Assembly (NCBI GenBank): GCA_040772505.1
Contig: JAXGYA010000002.1
Span: 496,001 to 560,000, forward strand
From: Mariniphaga sp040772505
GTDB lineage: Bacteria; Bacteroidota; Bacteroidia; Bacteroidales; Prolixibacteraceae
DNA length: 64,000 bases
Direction: 5' to 3'
The position numbers and the translations under genes were made by a program. Positions 42,184 through 50,001 of the stretch are shown piece by piece; positions within the stretch are counted from its first letter, which is position 1; every line of letters starts with the position of its first letter. The notes under the pieces are model-generated. The model made no database searches. It had not been told where the DNA came from and saw nothing but the letters and a program-made list of their open reading frames with translations.

Positions 42184-44340
42184 ATGAAACCTGGAGAACT
42201 TAATGACCCGCAAGGGTTAGAGCATGCGCAGAATGACGGGATGGAGACACCCGGAAATTCTTCTGATTCAACGGAGCAAAGGGATAATACTGAGGAGGCG
42301 TTGCAGCCTGAAGCTGAAACCCTTAAAAACTCTGATGAAAATATGGATGACCGGCAGGAAAACACCGGTGAAACTGAAGTACCGGCAGAGACTGAACCGG
42401 CTATACAAAATGAAACTTCCGAAACCGAAGATACAGAAGTTCAGAAAGAGGAAGTCATTTTGGAAGAACAAGAAAATAATGTTTCGGAGAGTGAGAAAGG
42501 AGAAAAAACTGTCGAAGACAAAGTCCGGGAGACAAAACCAGAAACCGGCAAAGATAGCGGTGAAAAAAAGCCGGTGAAGAAAGAGAGCCGTGTTGAGGGG
42601 AAAAGAGAGAAGACCGATTATACAAAACTTAGCCAGATTGAGCTGGTCAACACACTTCGGGAGGTGCTGGAAAGCAATGGAGACCGTGATATTAAGGGTG
42701 AAGTGGAGGCTATTAAGGCAGCATTCTACCGGCTCGTAAAGGAGGAAGAAGAAGAGAATAGAAAACAATTTATAGAAGAGGGTGGGGAAGAAGAAGATTA
42801 CGAAGCAGAAGAGAGTCCTTACGAACAAGATATTAAGGACTTGCTGAAACAATACCGCCAAATCAGACATGAATTTAACAAAAAGCTGGAAGAAGAAAAA
42901 GAGATAAACCTTCAGCTGAAATATGATATAATTGAGGAGATAAAGGGGCTTGTTCACACGGAGGAATCTATTAATAAAACGTTTCAGGATTTTAGAAACC
43001 TGCAGCAGCGCTGGCGTGAAATCGGACTGGTTCCCCAGTCAAAAATGAAGGATTTGTGGGATACATACCATTTTCATGTGGAGAATTTTTATGATTACAT
43101 AAAAATCAACAAGGAGCTGCGTGATATTGATCTGAAAAAGAATCTGGAAATTAAAATCAGGCTTTGTGAGCAGGCAGAAGAGTTGCTGCTTGAGCCCAAT
43201 GTGCTGAAGGCATTTAGGCAGCTTCAGAAACTGCATGATCGCTGGCGCGAAGCTGGTCCCGTGCCCCGAGAAAATAAGGATGATATATGGGAGCGATTTA
43301 AAGCGCCAACAACCAAAATAAACAAAAAACATCAGGAGTATTTTGAGACTCGGAAAGAAGAGCAAAAGAAAAATCTTGAAGCAAAACGGGCGCTTTGCGA
43401 ACAGGTCGAAGAGATTAACAAACAGGAAATAACCACACCCAAAGAGTGGGGGGATAAATCAAGAGAAATTATAAACCTGCAGAAAATCTGGAAAACTATT
43501 GGTTTTGCCTCGCCAAAGGAAAACAATAGGATTTACAGACGTTTCCGGGAGGCGTGCGATAAATTTTTCAATGCAAGACGTGATTTCTACTCAAAAAACA
43601 AAGAGTTAGAACAACACAATCTGGAGTTGAAAACAGAGCTTTGCATGCAGGCTGAAGCACTAAAAGACAGTGAAGACTGGCACAAAACAACACAAGATCT
43701 GATTAATATTCAGAAACAATGGAAGGAAATTGGTCCGATTCCGCGCAAGCATTCAACTGCACTTTGGAAGCGGTTCAGGTCAGCCTGTGATTATTTCTTT
43801 GAAAAGAAATCGGAACATTTTCTCAATATCAATTCACAGCAGAAAGATAATCTCAAAGAGAAGGAAGAGTTAATCCGCGAGGTGCAAAGCTTCAAATCAA
43901 CCGGCGATGCAGATGAGAATTTGAAAATGCTTAAAGAGTTTCAGCGGCGCTGGTCTGAAATCGGGCACGTTCCAATCACTGAAAAGGATGAAATTCAGAA
44001 GCAGTTCCGGATGGGCATTGACAAACTCTTTGATACACTGAAAATTGACCAGTCAAAACGTGAACTGCTGCGATTTAAATCAATGATGGCATCTTTTTCC
44101 GAGTCTCCGCATGGGATGAATAAAATGCGCATGGAGCGTGAGCGGCACATGAACAAATTGAAACAGCTTGAGAATGATCTGATACTTCTGGATAATAACA
44201 TCGGGTTTTTCACTAAATCGAAAAATGCGGAAGTGCTGATTCAGGATGTTAAACGAAAAATTGAGCAAACCAAAGAGAACATTGAGTCGCTCAAAGAAAA
44301 AATTCAGCTGATTGACAACATGGATCAATCGGAAGAGTAG
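42184..44340 (+). CDS. DUF349 repeat protein
   Basis: 718 residues. The first ~150 are highly acidic and low-complexity (Glu/Thr/Asn-rich) with no fold. Then come five DUF349 helical repeats spaced by 75-80 residues, each with a W-(R/K/S)-x-(I/A)-G core: WREIGLVPQ (~277), WREAGPVPR (~353), WKTIGFASP (~435), WKEIGPIPR (~512), WSEIGHVPI (~589). The tail is a predicted coiled coil (MRMERERHMNKLKQLENDLI). DUF349 proteins are widespread in Bacteroidota and Actinobacteria; their function is not settled, and a nucleic-acid or ribosome-associated role has been suspected. The gene is monocistronic between a promoter and a two-way terminator shared with enolase. Confidence 0.9.
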   Translation: MKPGELNDPQGLEHAQNDGMETPGNSSDSTEQRDNTEEALQPEAETLKNSDENMDDRQENTGETEVPAETEPAIQNETSETEDTEVQKEEVILEEQENNVSESEKGEKTVEDKVRETKPETGKDSGEKKPVKKESRVEGKREKTDYTKLSQIELVNTLREVLESNGDRDIKGEVEAIKAAFYRLVKEEEEENRKQFIEEGGEEEDYEAEESPYEQDIKDLLKQYRQIRHEFNKKLEEEKEINLQLKYDIIEEIKGLVHTEESINKTFQDFRNLQQRWREIGLVPQSKMKDLWDTYHFHVENFYDYIKINKELRDIDLKKNLEIKIRLCEQAEELLLEPNVLKAFRQLQKLHDRWREAGPVPRENKDDIWERFKAPTTKINKKHQEYFETRKEEQKKNLEAKRALCEQVEEINKQEITTPKEWGDKSREIINLQKIWKTIGFASPKENNRIYRRFREACDKFFNARRDFYSKNKELEQHNLELKTELCMQAEALKDSEDWHKTTQDLINIQKQWKEIGPIPRKHSTALWKRFRSACDYFFEKKSEHFLNINSQQKDNLKEKEELIREVQSFKSTGDADENLKMLKEFQRRWSEIGHVPITEKDEIQKQFRMGIDKLFDTLKIDQSKRELLRFKSMMASFSESPHGMNKMRMERERHMNKLKQLENDLILLDNNIGFFTKSKNAEVLIQDVKRKIEQTKENIESLKEKIQLIDNMDQSEE

Positions 44341-44422
44341 TGATTTCGTAAAAAAGAGTAGCGATTTCGTAAATGAGCAAGCCTGAATCCTGAAAATTAG
44401 TGATTTAGGGCTAAATCAAAAA

Positions 44423-44458
44423 AACATCGCCTTTCATTGAAAAGCGATGTTCTTTTAT
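44423..44458. terminator. Bidirectional terminator between the DUF349 gene and enolase
   Basis: AACATCGC (44423-44430) pairs with GCGATGTT (44444-44451). On the plus strand it is followed by CTTTTATT; on the minus strand by TTTTTTGATT. It serves both converging genes. Confidence 0.8.
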
Positions 44459-44521
44459 TCCGGTATTCGGATGTTTGTCTCCTTCACCGGTTTGCACCGG
44501 CTATTTTCGGCAGTATAAGAT

Positions 44522-45823
44522 TTACTTTCTGTAAACTTTTTTGTATCCATAAATGGCGTTGTCGCCCAATTCCTCTTCAATACGGAGCAACTGGTTGTAT
44601 TTCGCCATGCGGTCGGAGCGGCTCAGTGAACCGGTTTTGATTTGTCCGCTGTTGGTGGCTACTGCAATGTCGGCGATGGTTGCATCTTCGGTTTCACCCG
44701 AGCGGTGTGAAGTAACAGAAGTATAGCCGGCACGGTGAGCCATCTCAATGGTGTCCAGCGTTTCGGTGAGTGTTCCGATCTGATTTACTTTAATCAGAAT
44801 TGAATTGGCAGCACCCAGTTCGATTCCTTTTTTCAGATATTCAACGTTGGTAACAAACAGGTCGTCGCCAACAAGCTGACATTTATCGCCAATTGCTGCA
44901 TTCAGTTGCACCCAGCCATCCCAGTCGGCTTCGTGGAAGCCGTCTTCAATACTGTCAATGGGGAATTTTTCCACCAACTCAGCCAGATAAGCTACCTGCT
45001 CTTCACGGGTACGCTTTGCACCGTTCTCGCCTTCAAATTTGCTGTAATCGTAAATGCCGTCACTGTAAAATTCCGAAGCGGCACAGTCTAATGCAATGGA
45101 AACATCGCCGCCGTCTTCTTTGCGCCCGGGTTTGTAGCCGGCATTCTTAACGGCTTGAATAATGCTGTTCAGCGCATCTTCCGTTCCGTTGAGTGCAGGT
45201 GCAAAACCGCCTTCGTCACCAACTGCGGTGCTGAGGCCTCGGTTGTGCAGCACTTTTTTCAGCGCATGAAAAATTTCGGCTCCCATGCGAAGTCCTTCGC
45301 GGAATGAAGTCGCACCGATAGGGCTGATCATAAACTCCTGAAATGCAATGGGTGCGTCGGAATGTGAACCGCCGTTGATGATATTCATCATCGGAACGGG
45401 CAGTGTTTTGGCATTGGTTCCGCCAATGTAGCGGTATAGCGGCAGACCAGTGTACTCGGCGGCAGCTTTTGCACAAGCCAATGAGACGCCAAGAATAGCA
45501 TTTGCTCCCAGGTTTGATTTGGTTTTTGTGCCGTCAAGTTCTATCAGCTTGTTGTCGATGGCAGCCTGATCGGTTCCGTCCATGCCAATCAACTCTTTGA
45601 CAATCACGTTATTCACGTTGTCAACGGCTTTCAGGACGCCTTTACCCAAATAGCGGTTTTTGTCGCCATCGCGCAGTTCCAGCGCTTCGTTTTCTCCTGT
45701 TGATGCCCCGGAGGGAACGGCAGCACGGCCAAAAGCACCGCTTTCAAAAAGTACTTCTACTTCGATGGTTGGATTTCCGCGTGAGTCTAAAATTTCTCTT
45801 GCTCTAATGTCACTAATTAACAT
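44522..45823 (-). CDS. eno: Enolase
   Basis: 433 residues from the ATG at 45823 (MLISDIRAREILDSRGNPT); a short upstream extension of the frame is not conserved in the family. Enolase converts 2-phosphoglycerate to phosphoenolpyruvate in glycolysis. Signature pieces: the N-terminal EILDSRGNPTIEVEV, AVPSGASTGENEALELRDGD, VGDEGGFAP, metal ligands in ALDCAASEF and SIEDGFHEADWDG, catalytic Lys in SILIKVNQIGTLTETLD, and SHRSGETEDATIADIAVATN / IKTGSLSRSDRMAKYNQLLR. Length is standard. It is monocistronic, convergent with the DUF349 gene and sharing its terminator. Confidence 0.98.
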   Translation of the reverse strand: MLISDIRAREILDSRGNPTIEVEVLFESGAFGRAAVPSGASTGENEALELRDGDKNRYLGKGVLKAVDNVNNVIVKELIGMDGTDQAAIDNKLIELDGTKTKSNLGANAILGVSLACAKAAAEYTGLPLYRYIGGTNAKTLPVPMMNIINGGSHSDAPIAFQEFMISPIGATSFREGLRMGAEIFHALKKVLHNRGLSTAVGDEGGFAPALNGTEDALNSIIQAVKNAGYKPGRKEDGGDVSIALDCAASEFYSDGIYDYSKFEGENGAKRTREEQVAYLAELVEKFPIDSIEDGFHEADWDGWVQLNAAIGDKCQLVGDDLFVTNVEYLKKGIELGAANSILIKVNQIGTLTETLDTIEMAHRAGYTSVTSHRSGETEDATIADIAVATNSGQIKTGSLSRSDRMAKYNQLLRIEEELGDNAIYGYKKVYRK

Positions 45824-46175
45824 AATAATTCGTTTTTTATTGTTCAACTTAATAATAACTTTAACGGAAAATCAGCACTCTAAGCTGATTTATGAAAAGC
45901 CTCTCAAAGATATAAAAATGTTCTGTTTTTAGTTTGTTGTATCTGAACAGGGTACAGGATAATTCATGTAGCGTTAACCTGAAATTATTGCGAATTCCTG
46001 CCTAAAGGGCAGGCAGGCGCAAATTCACAGTCTGAATACATGAGTCTGCTCCGAAAATTAGTGGACGAGGGCGAAGTGATGGGGATGTAAGTAAGTGGAT
46101 TCATCAATTCACTTTTCAGATTACACTCATTTTTTGATTTCATATAAACTGTTACTTTTGGAAGAAAATATTAAA
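45824..46175. other. 352-bp gap upstream of enolase, with a 21-bp palindrome
   Basis: AT-rich and without a supported gene. It contains the palindrome at 45997-46017 inside GCGAATT...CGCAAATTC, words also found in repeat module X. The enolase promoter must lie here, but no box pair stood out. Confidence 0.45.
45997..46017. repeat. 21-bp palindromic element, second copy
   Basis: CCTGCCT-AAAGGGC-AGGCAGG: the same 7-bp arms and 7-base loop length as the insertion at 25894-25914, with a different loop sequence. Confidence 0.7.
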
Positions 46176-46300
46176 ATGAAAGTTCGCTTTTTTCTCTCTG
46201 TTTTCTTTCTTTTTTTATTGCGAACATAAATGCGCAATCGAATTTTGAAAAGCAGATGCAGTATTTTCTTGAACAGTCGGATTTTCGCGCCTCAAACACG
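46176..46300 (+). pseudogene. 5' fragment of a second PBP4-like carboxypeptidase gene
   Basis: Starts MKVRFFLSVFF, then after a one-base slip in a T run continues IANINAQSNFEKQMQYFLEQ and SDFRASN. This parallels the start of the intact gene at 46836 (MKVRIFLIHFFLFLS, AQSPVEKQLQHILGQSDY). Homology ends near 46295, where the sequence passes into the truncated DUF190 gene on the other strand. It is a relic of a paralogue. Confidence 0.7.
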
Positions 46301-46386
46301 ATTTCTTCAAACATCGGGTGGCCATGTACTTTGTCCGATTCGCCCACATAAATTTTTAACATCCCTGCTCTGCCTTCAATTTTCAT
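46286..46386 (-). pseudogene. DUF190 gene, only the first ~34 codons left
   Basis: MKIEGRAGMLKIYVGESDKV followed by HGHPMFEEIVFEAR is the start of a DUF190 protein (about 100-110 residues when whole). DUF190 genes commonly follow crcB/fluC in operons. After about residue 34 the frame runs into the carboxypeptidase fragment, so roughly two thirds are missing. The start lies 11 bases beyond the crcB stop. Confidence 0.75.
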
Positions 46387-46397
46387 GCCCGTAATTT

Positions 46398-46778
46398 TTA
46401 AAATATCAATCGGATAAAAATAATTCCCAGATATACCGCCAAAATTCCGAGAAACAGGTTTCCCCCAACATTTAGGAAAAGCGAACTCCAGGCTCGTTCG
46501 TTAATCAAGGTAAAGTTGTTGTAGGCAAATGCTGAAAAAGTGGTAAATCCGCCGCAGATGCCCACCGCCAGAAAAATCTGCCATTCTGTACTTATCAGGT
46601 TGCCTTTTTCGGCCAGGGCAAAAACGATCCCTATCAGAAAACTGCCGGCTATATTGGCAATTAAAGTTCCCCACGGGAAAGTACTTATTAGGTTTTTCTC
46701 CATATAATATTGTACAAAGTAGCGCATTACGCTCCCTATAAAACCTCCGCTTCCAACCAGCAAAATTGTTCGTAGCAT
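46398..46778 (-). CDS. crcB: Fluoride channel CrcB/FluC
   Basis: 126 residues from the ATG at 46778 (MLRTILLVGSGGFIGSVMRY). Four membrane segments: LLVGSGGFIGSVMRYFV, TLIANIAGSFLIGIVFAL, IFLAVGICGGFTTFSAFAY and LNVGGNLFLGILAVYLGIIF. The hallmark residues are present: GN/NIAGSFLIG, GGFTTFSAF with the central Thr-Phe pair, and Arg in the first helix end. It exports fluoride as a dual-topology dimer. A truncated DUF190 gene follows on the same strand. No fluoride riboswitch was seen upstream; the region to 46835 is only 57 bases and is shared with the divergent carboxypeptidase gene. Confidence 0.93.
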   Translation of the reverse strand: MLRTILLVGSGGFIGSVMRYFVQYYMEKNLISTFPWGTLIANIAGSFLIGIVFALAEKGNLISTEWQIFLAVGICGGFTTFSAFAYNNFTLINERAWSSLFLNVGGNLFLGILAVYLGIIFIRLIF

Positions 46779-46835
46779 TTTATTATTTTTAGATATCCGA
46801 CAATCTGTTATTTTTGAATGATAAATATAACAAAA

Positions 46836-48275
46836 ATGAAGGTACGGATTTTCCTGATACACTTTTTTCTTTTTTTGAGTACGGTCGTATTCGCCCAGTC
46901 ACCGGTTGAAAAACAGTTGCAACATATTTTGGGGCAATCAGACTATCAGAATGCTTCCATTGGAGTTCATGTTGTTGAAGCGGAAACCGGGAAACCTGTT
47001 TTTGAATTCAACGCTGAAAAACTCTTCACTCCCGCTTCAGTTTTGAAAGTGGTAACTTCTGCCGCAGCACTGGAAATTCTTGGTCCCGATTATCGCTTCG
47101 CCACCCGGATAGGGTACACCGGGAAAATTGAAAACAGTGTGCTGAAAGGTGATTTAATCGTCTGGGGAGGAGGTGACCCTTCGTTGGGTTCTGAATACTT
47201 TATAAATCACTATATTAATCCGCATTTTCTTGAAACCTGGGCAAAATATATAAAAGCTGCCGGCATCCGAAAGGTGAAAGGTAACCTGATTCTGAACAGT
47301 TCAATTTATGACAGGGAAAAGATTCCCCCTTCATGGATCTGGGAAGATATGGGAAACTATTACGGTGCCGGAGCCGATGCACTCACCTTTTATGACAATC
47401 AGGTGCGCATTCGCTTCCGTTCACCAGAGAAATCCGGAGAGCCAACGAAAATCACTTCTGTTCATCCCGTTGTTGACGGGTTAGATTTCAGGAATGAAGT
47501 TTTATCGTCGGATATAAACCGTGATCTGGCTTATGTTTTTGGAAGTCCTTTAGATGGGACACGTGTAATCAGGGGCACTATTCCCAAAAACCGCAGTTCA
47601 TTTACCATTAAAGCATCCAACCCGTTTCCGGGGAAGTTGCTTGCTGAAGAGTTGATAAAACATCTGGCACAGACAGGCGTCTTTGTATCGGGAACAACTC
47701 TTGAAAAGAATGAAAAACCTTCGGGATTTAATCTGATTTATGAAACTGAGTCGCCTTCACTTGCCGAAATAGTAAAAGTTCTGAATTATGAAAGCGTAAA
47801 TTTGATAGCAGAGCATTTGGTTAAACAGGTAGGTTTTGAAAAAACCGGACTGGGAACCCGTGAGTCTGGGTTGAAGCAAATTGCTCAATTTTGGGAGAAT
47901 GCGGGTCTGAATAGAGAGCAGCTGATTATGGAAGATGGAAGTGGTTTGTCGCACCTGAATGCAGTTTCTCCGGAATTTCTTACCGCTGTTTTGCGTTTTA
48001 TGTCAAACAGTGAAAACTCTTCTCTCTTTTCATCATCGCTGCCGGCGGCAGGCGAGGGGACGCTCTATTATTTTAATGCTGATCTGTTGCCGGCTCATCA
48101 GTTTCGTGCAAAAAGCGGCACACTGACAAGAGTGAGATGTTTTACCGGAATTATTCATACAAAATCAGGAAAGGAGATATTTTTTTCAATCATGCTCAAT
48201 TATTTTTCGGGTTCTTTTCAAACCCTGAATCACGAACTGGAAGAGCTGTTTGTCAGTATTTTGGAGAATTTTTGA
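46836..48275 (+). CDS. dacB: D-alanyl-D-alanine carboxypeptidase/endopeptidase (PBP4, S13 family)
   Basis: 479 residues from the ATG at 46836 (MKVRIFLIHFFLFLSTVVFA), giving a clean signal peptide. The enzyme trims or cleaves peptidoglycan cross-bridges in the periplasm. The three penicillin-binding motifs are present: S-x-x-K in FTPASVLKVVTSAA (near residue 65), S-x-N in NYESVNLIAEHLV (near 325) and K-T/S-G in AKSGTLTRVRCFTG (near 428). The S13 insertion domain with KGDLIVWGGGDPSLGSEYF is also there. Length is typical. A 5' fragment of a paralogue lies 540 bases upstream in the same orientation, with crcB between them on the other strand. Confidence 0.93.
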   Translation: MKVRIFLIHFFLFLSTVVFAQSPVEKQLQHILGQSDYQNASIGVHVVEAETGKPVFEFNAEKLFTPASVLKVVTSAAALEILGPDYRFATRIGYTGKIENSVLKGDLIVWGGGDPSLGSEYFINHYINPHFLETWAKYIKAAGIRKVKGNLILNSSIYDREKIPPSWIWEDMGNYYGAGADALTFYDNQVRIRFRSPEKSGEPTKITSVHPVVDGLDFRNEVLSSDINRDLAYVFGSPLDGTRVIRGTIPKNRSSFTIKASNPFPGKLLAEELIKHLAQTGVFVSGTTLEKNEKPSGFNLIYETESPSLAEIVKVLNYESVNLIAEHLVKQVGFEKTGLGTRESGLKQIAQFWENAGLNREQLIMEDGSGLSHLNAVSPEFLTAVLRFMSNSENSSLFSSSLPAAGEGTLYYFNADLLPAHQFRAKSGTLTRVRCFTGIIHTKSGKEIFFSIMLNYFSGSFQTLNHELEELFVSILENF

Positions 48276-48329
48276 TTAAAAAAAACAATAGTCTGCAAAT
48301 AATTCCGTTTTGTTTTTTTGAGTTATTCT

Positions 48330-48361
48330 TTTGACTTTTTAATTTTAGAATAGTATCTTTC
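48330..48361 (+). promoter_or_regulatory. Putative promoter of the contractile injection system operon
   Basis: TTTG (48330-48333), 20 bases, TATCTTTC (48354-48361), one mismatch to TAnnTTTG. The start would be near 48368, leaving a leader of about 128 nt before the first eCIS gene. No second promoter was evident between the eCIS genes, whose gaps are 2-60 bases. Confidence 0.5.
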
Positions 48362-48495
48362 ACGTAAATTTTGAACACCTTAACACAATAAAGTTCATTT
48401 TTAAATAAAAAATTGCAATCCTAATTATTAATAAAAGATATAAAGACGCTAATAGCAATTATTGAAATTTTAAGAAACAGATAAATCAATTCCTG

Positions 48496-49110
48496 ATGAT
48501 ATATGAAACGCTACAAATATTGAAAGAGCAGCTTGAAGATTATTTCCAGCAAATTGGTTTAGGGAAAATCATTGACTTACAAAATATTGCTCTTTGGGAA
48601 TCGGAGAGTATTGACGAAGCAAGTTTTAATAATAAAGTAATTCTCACCCTGATTCGTCTGGAAGAAGAGGCGACGCTGAAGAACAGATCACATTTTAAGG
48701 TGAATGACCTGAAATCAGAATACCGAAACCCTCCTGTTTCTCTCAATTTATATCTGTTGATTTCAGCCAACTTTGTACCTTCAACTTCCGGTGATGCATA
48801 TGAGAAGTCGTTGCGTTGCCTCTCTGCTGTTATTGAATTCTTTCAGGGGAAAAAAGTTTTCACCTCAGCCAATACGGTTTATAACCGCACCAACGTATCG
48901 TTTGATGTGCTGGACTATTTTAAATTCAATCTTGAAATCTATACACCCACTTTCGATGAACTCAACAATATTTGGGGAACATTGGGCGGGAAACAGCTCC
49001 CTTCGGTAATATATAAAGTTCAGTTAATTGAGATTGAACGCGATAAGAAACTCGCTGAATCCGAGGTTATTACACATATTGGCGGAACGCTTAACGATTT
49101 GAAACAATGA
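48496..49110 (+). CDS. eCIS DUF4255 protein (Pvc16/Afp16-type N-terminal domain, tail terminator)
   Basis: 204 residues. The family pattern of Pvc16_N/DUF4255 is visible: IYETLQILKEQLEDYF at the start, VILTLIRLEEEATLKN, NPPVSLNLYLLISANF, YEKSLRCLSAVIEFFQGKKV and FDELNNIWGTLGGKQLPSVI, ending with an ISxxGG-like IGGTLND. In Afp/PVC particles this protein caps the sheath-tube end. As the first gene of the cluster, ahead of the sheath, it matches the order found in many Bacteroidota eCIS loci. The stop overlaps the next start (ATGA). Confidence 0.9.
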   Translation: MIYETLQILKEQLEDYFQQIGLGKIIDLQNIALWESESIDEASFNNKVILTLIRLEEEATLKNRSHFKVNDLKSEYRNPPVSLNLYLLISANFVPSTSGDAYEKSLRCLSAVIEFFQGKKVFTSANTVYNRTNVSFDVLDYFKFNLEIYTPTFDELNNIWGTLGGKQLPSVIYKVQLIEIERDKKLAESEVITHIGGTLNDLKQ

Positions 49111-49982
49111 GCTATTCCATTGTATATAAAGAACTGTTCAGGGTAAAAATCCTTCATCGTTATTTTCTCGATAAAGGCATAGATGAATTTCGTTCCATGA
49201 ACAAAACTGAAAAGGAAAAACAGTTAAGTCAATACGATTTCCGGACATTTTTAAAAATTATTCCCACAATAGAAACCATGCAGCAAATAAACGGGCATAA
49301 CCTGGTTTTTAAAACATTAAACTCTGGTTTTACTGTTTGGACAAAAGTAGCTGAAGATGATGATAATGAGCCATTTATTCCTCTTGATAACGATTTAGGT
49401 TTTACCTTTTTAATACAGTCAACAGATTCGGTTTTTTACAATTACACCGATTTGAAGTTGGAAAATTACGGAAGACTATATTATCTGTCCAACCGTCGAC
49501 TGGCAACTGAACCCGGCAATTTTCCTCTAATTGACAAAGCGGGCGGCAATAAAAATATAGATGAAGATTTAATCCTTTCCAGGGAGAACGAAAAAGCTGA
49601 ACTGGAAAAACTTAACATGAACGAAAAAATAAATTTGCTCGGGCTCCTACGCATTTTTATGAGAGGGGACAAAAATTCGCTGAACGTGATAACTGCGCAG
49701 GGAAAACTCCGGGCTTCCCCAAGCGAATTTGATGTGGTATTTAAAAACCGGAACACGGTTTGGCGCTATCTTTTCGACTCCAACCAGCAGGTTTCCGGCG
49801 GCGACAATGTGAAAAAAGAGAACGGAAATTCAAAAGTCCTGATTACGAAAAGTCCGCATCCGCTTACTCACTCAGGTTTTATAACCATCAAACTGAACAA
49901 TGTTGAATTGCCGAACCCGGATGTGGCTTTAATAAAACCTGATGCGGCAAATAACAAAATATTTTCTGAAATATACATGTAA
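49107..49982 (+). CDS. eCIS-associated protein of unknown function
   Basis: 291 residues. The start overlaps the DUF4255 gene by 4 bases, and the sheath gene follows 19 bases after its stop, so it is firmly within the operon. The N-terminal third reads YKELFRVKILHRYFLDKGID and YDFRTFLKIIPTIETMQQIN. A middle part, FTFLIQSTDSVFYNYTDLKL and YYLSNRRLATEPG, precedes a conspicuous charged segment (LILSRENEKAELEKLN) and a C-terminal beta-rich part with HSGFITIKLNNVELPNPDVA. No signal peptide or membrane segment. I do not recognise a named family. Its place between the cap gene and the sheath gene suggests a structural or sheath-cap adaptor; this is inference. Confidence 0.8.
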   Translation: MSYSIVYKELFRVKILHRYFLDKGIDEFRSMNKTEKEKQLSQYDFRTFLKIIPTIETMQQINGHNLVFKTLNSGFTVWTKVAEDDDNEPFIPLDNDLGFTFLIQSTDSVFYNYTDLKLENYGRLYYLSNRRLATEPGNFPLIDKAGGNKNIDEDLILSRENEKAELEKLNMNEKINLLGLLRIFMRGDKNSLNVITAQGKLRASPSEFDVVFKNRNTVWRYLFDSNQQVSGGDNVKKENGNSKVLITKSPHPLTHSGFITIKLNNVELPNPDVALIKPDAANNKIFSEIYM

Positions 49983-50001
49983 CATTTAAATTCAATGAAT
50001 T

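Noticed and set aside
46779..46835. Fluoride riboswitch upstream of crcB
   Set aside because: Only 57 bases separate crcB from the divergent gene and they show neither the pseudoknot loops nor the conserved GG-GAUGG-type core.
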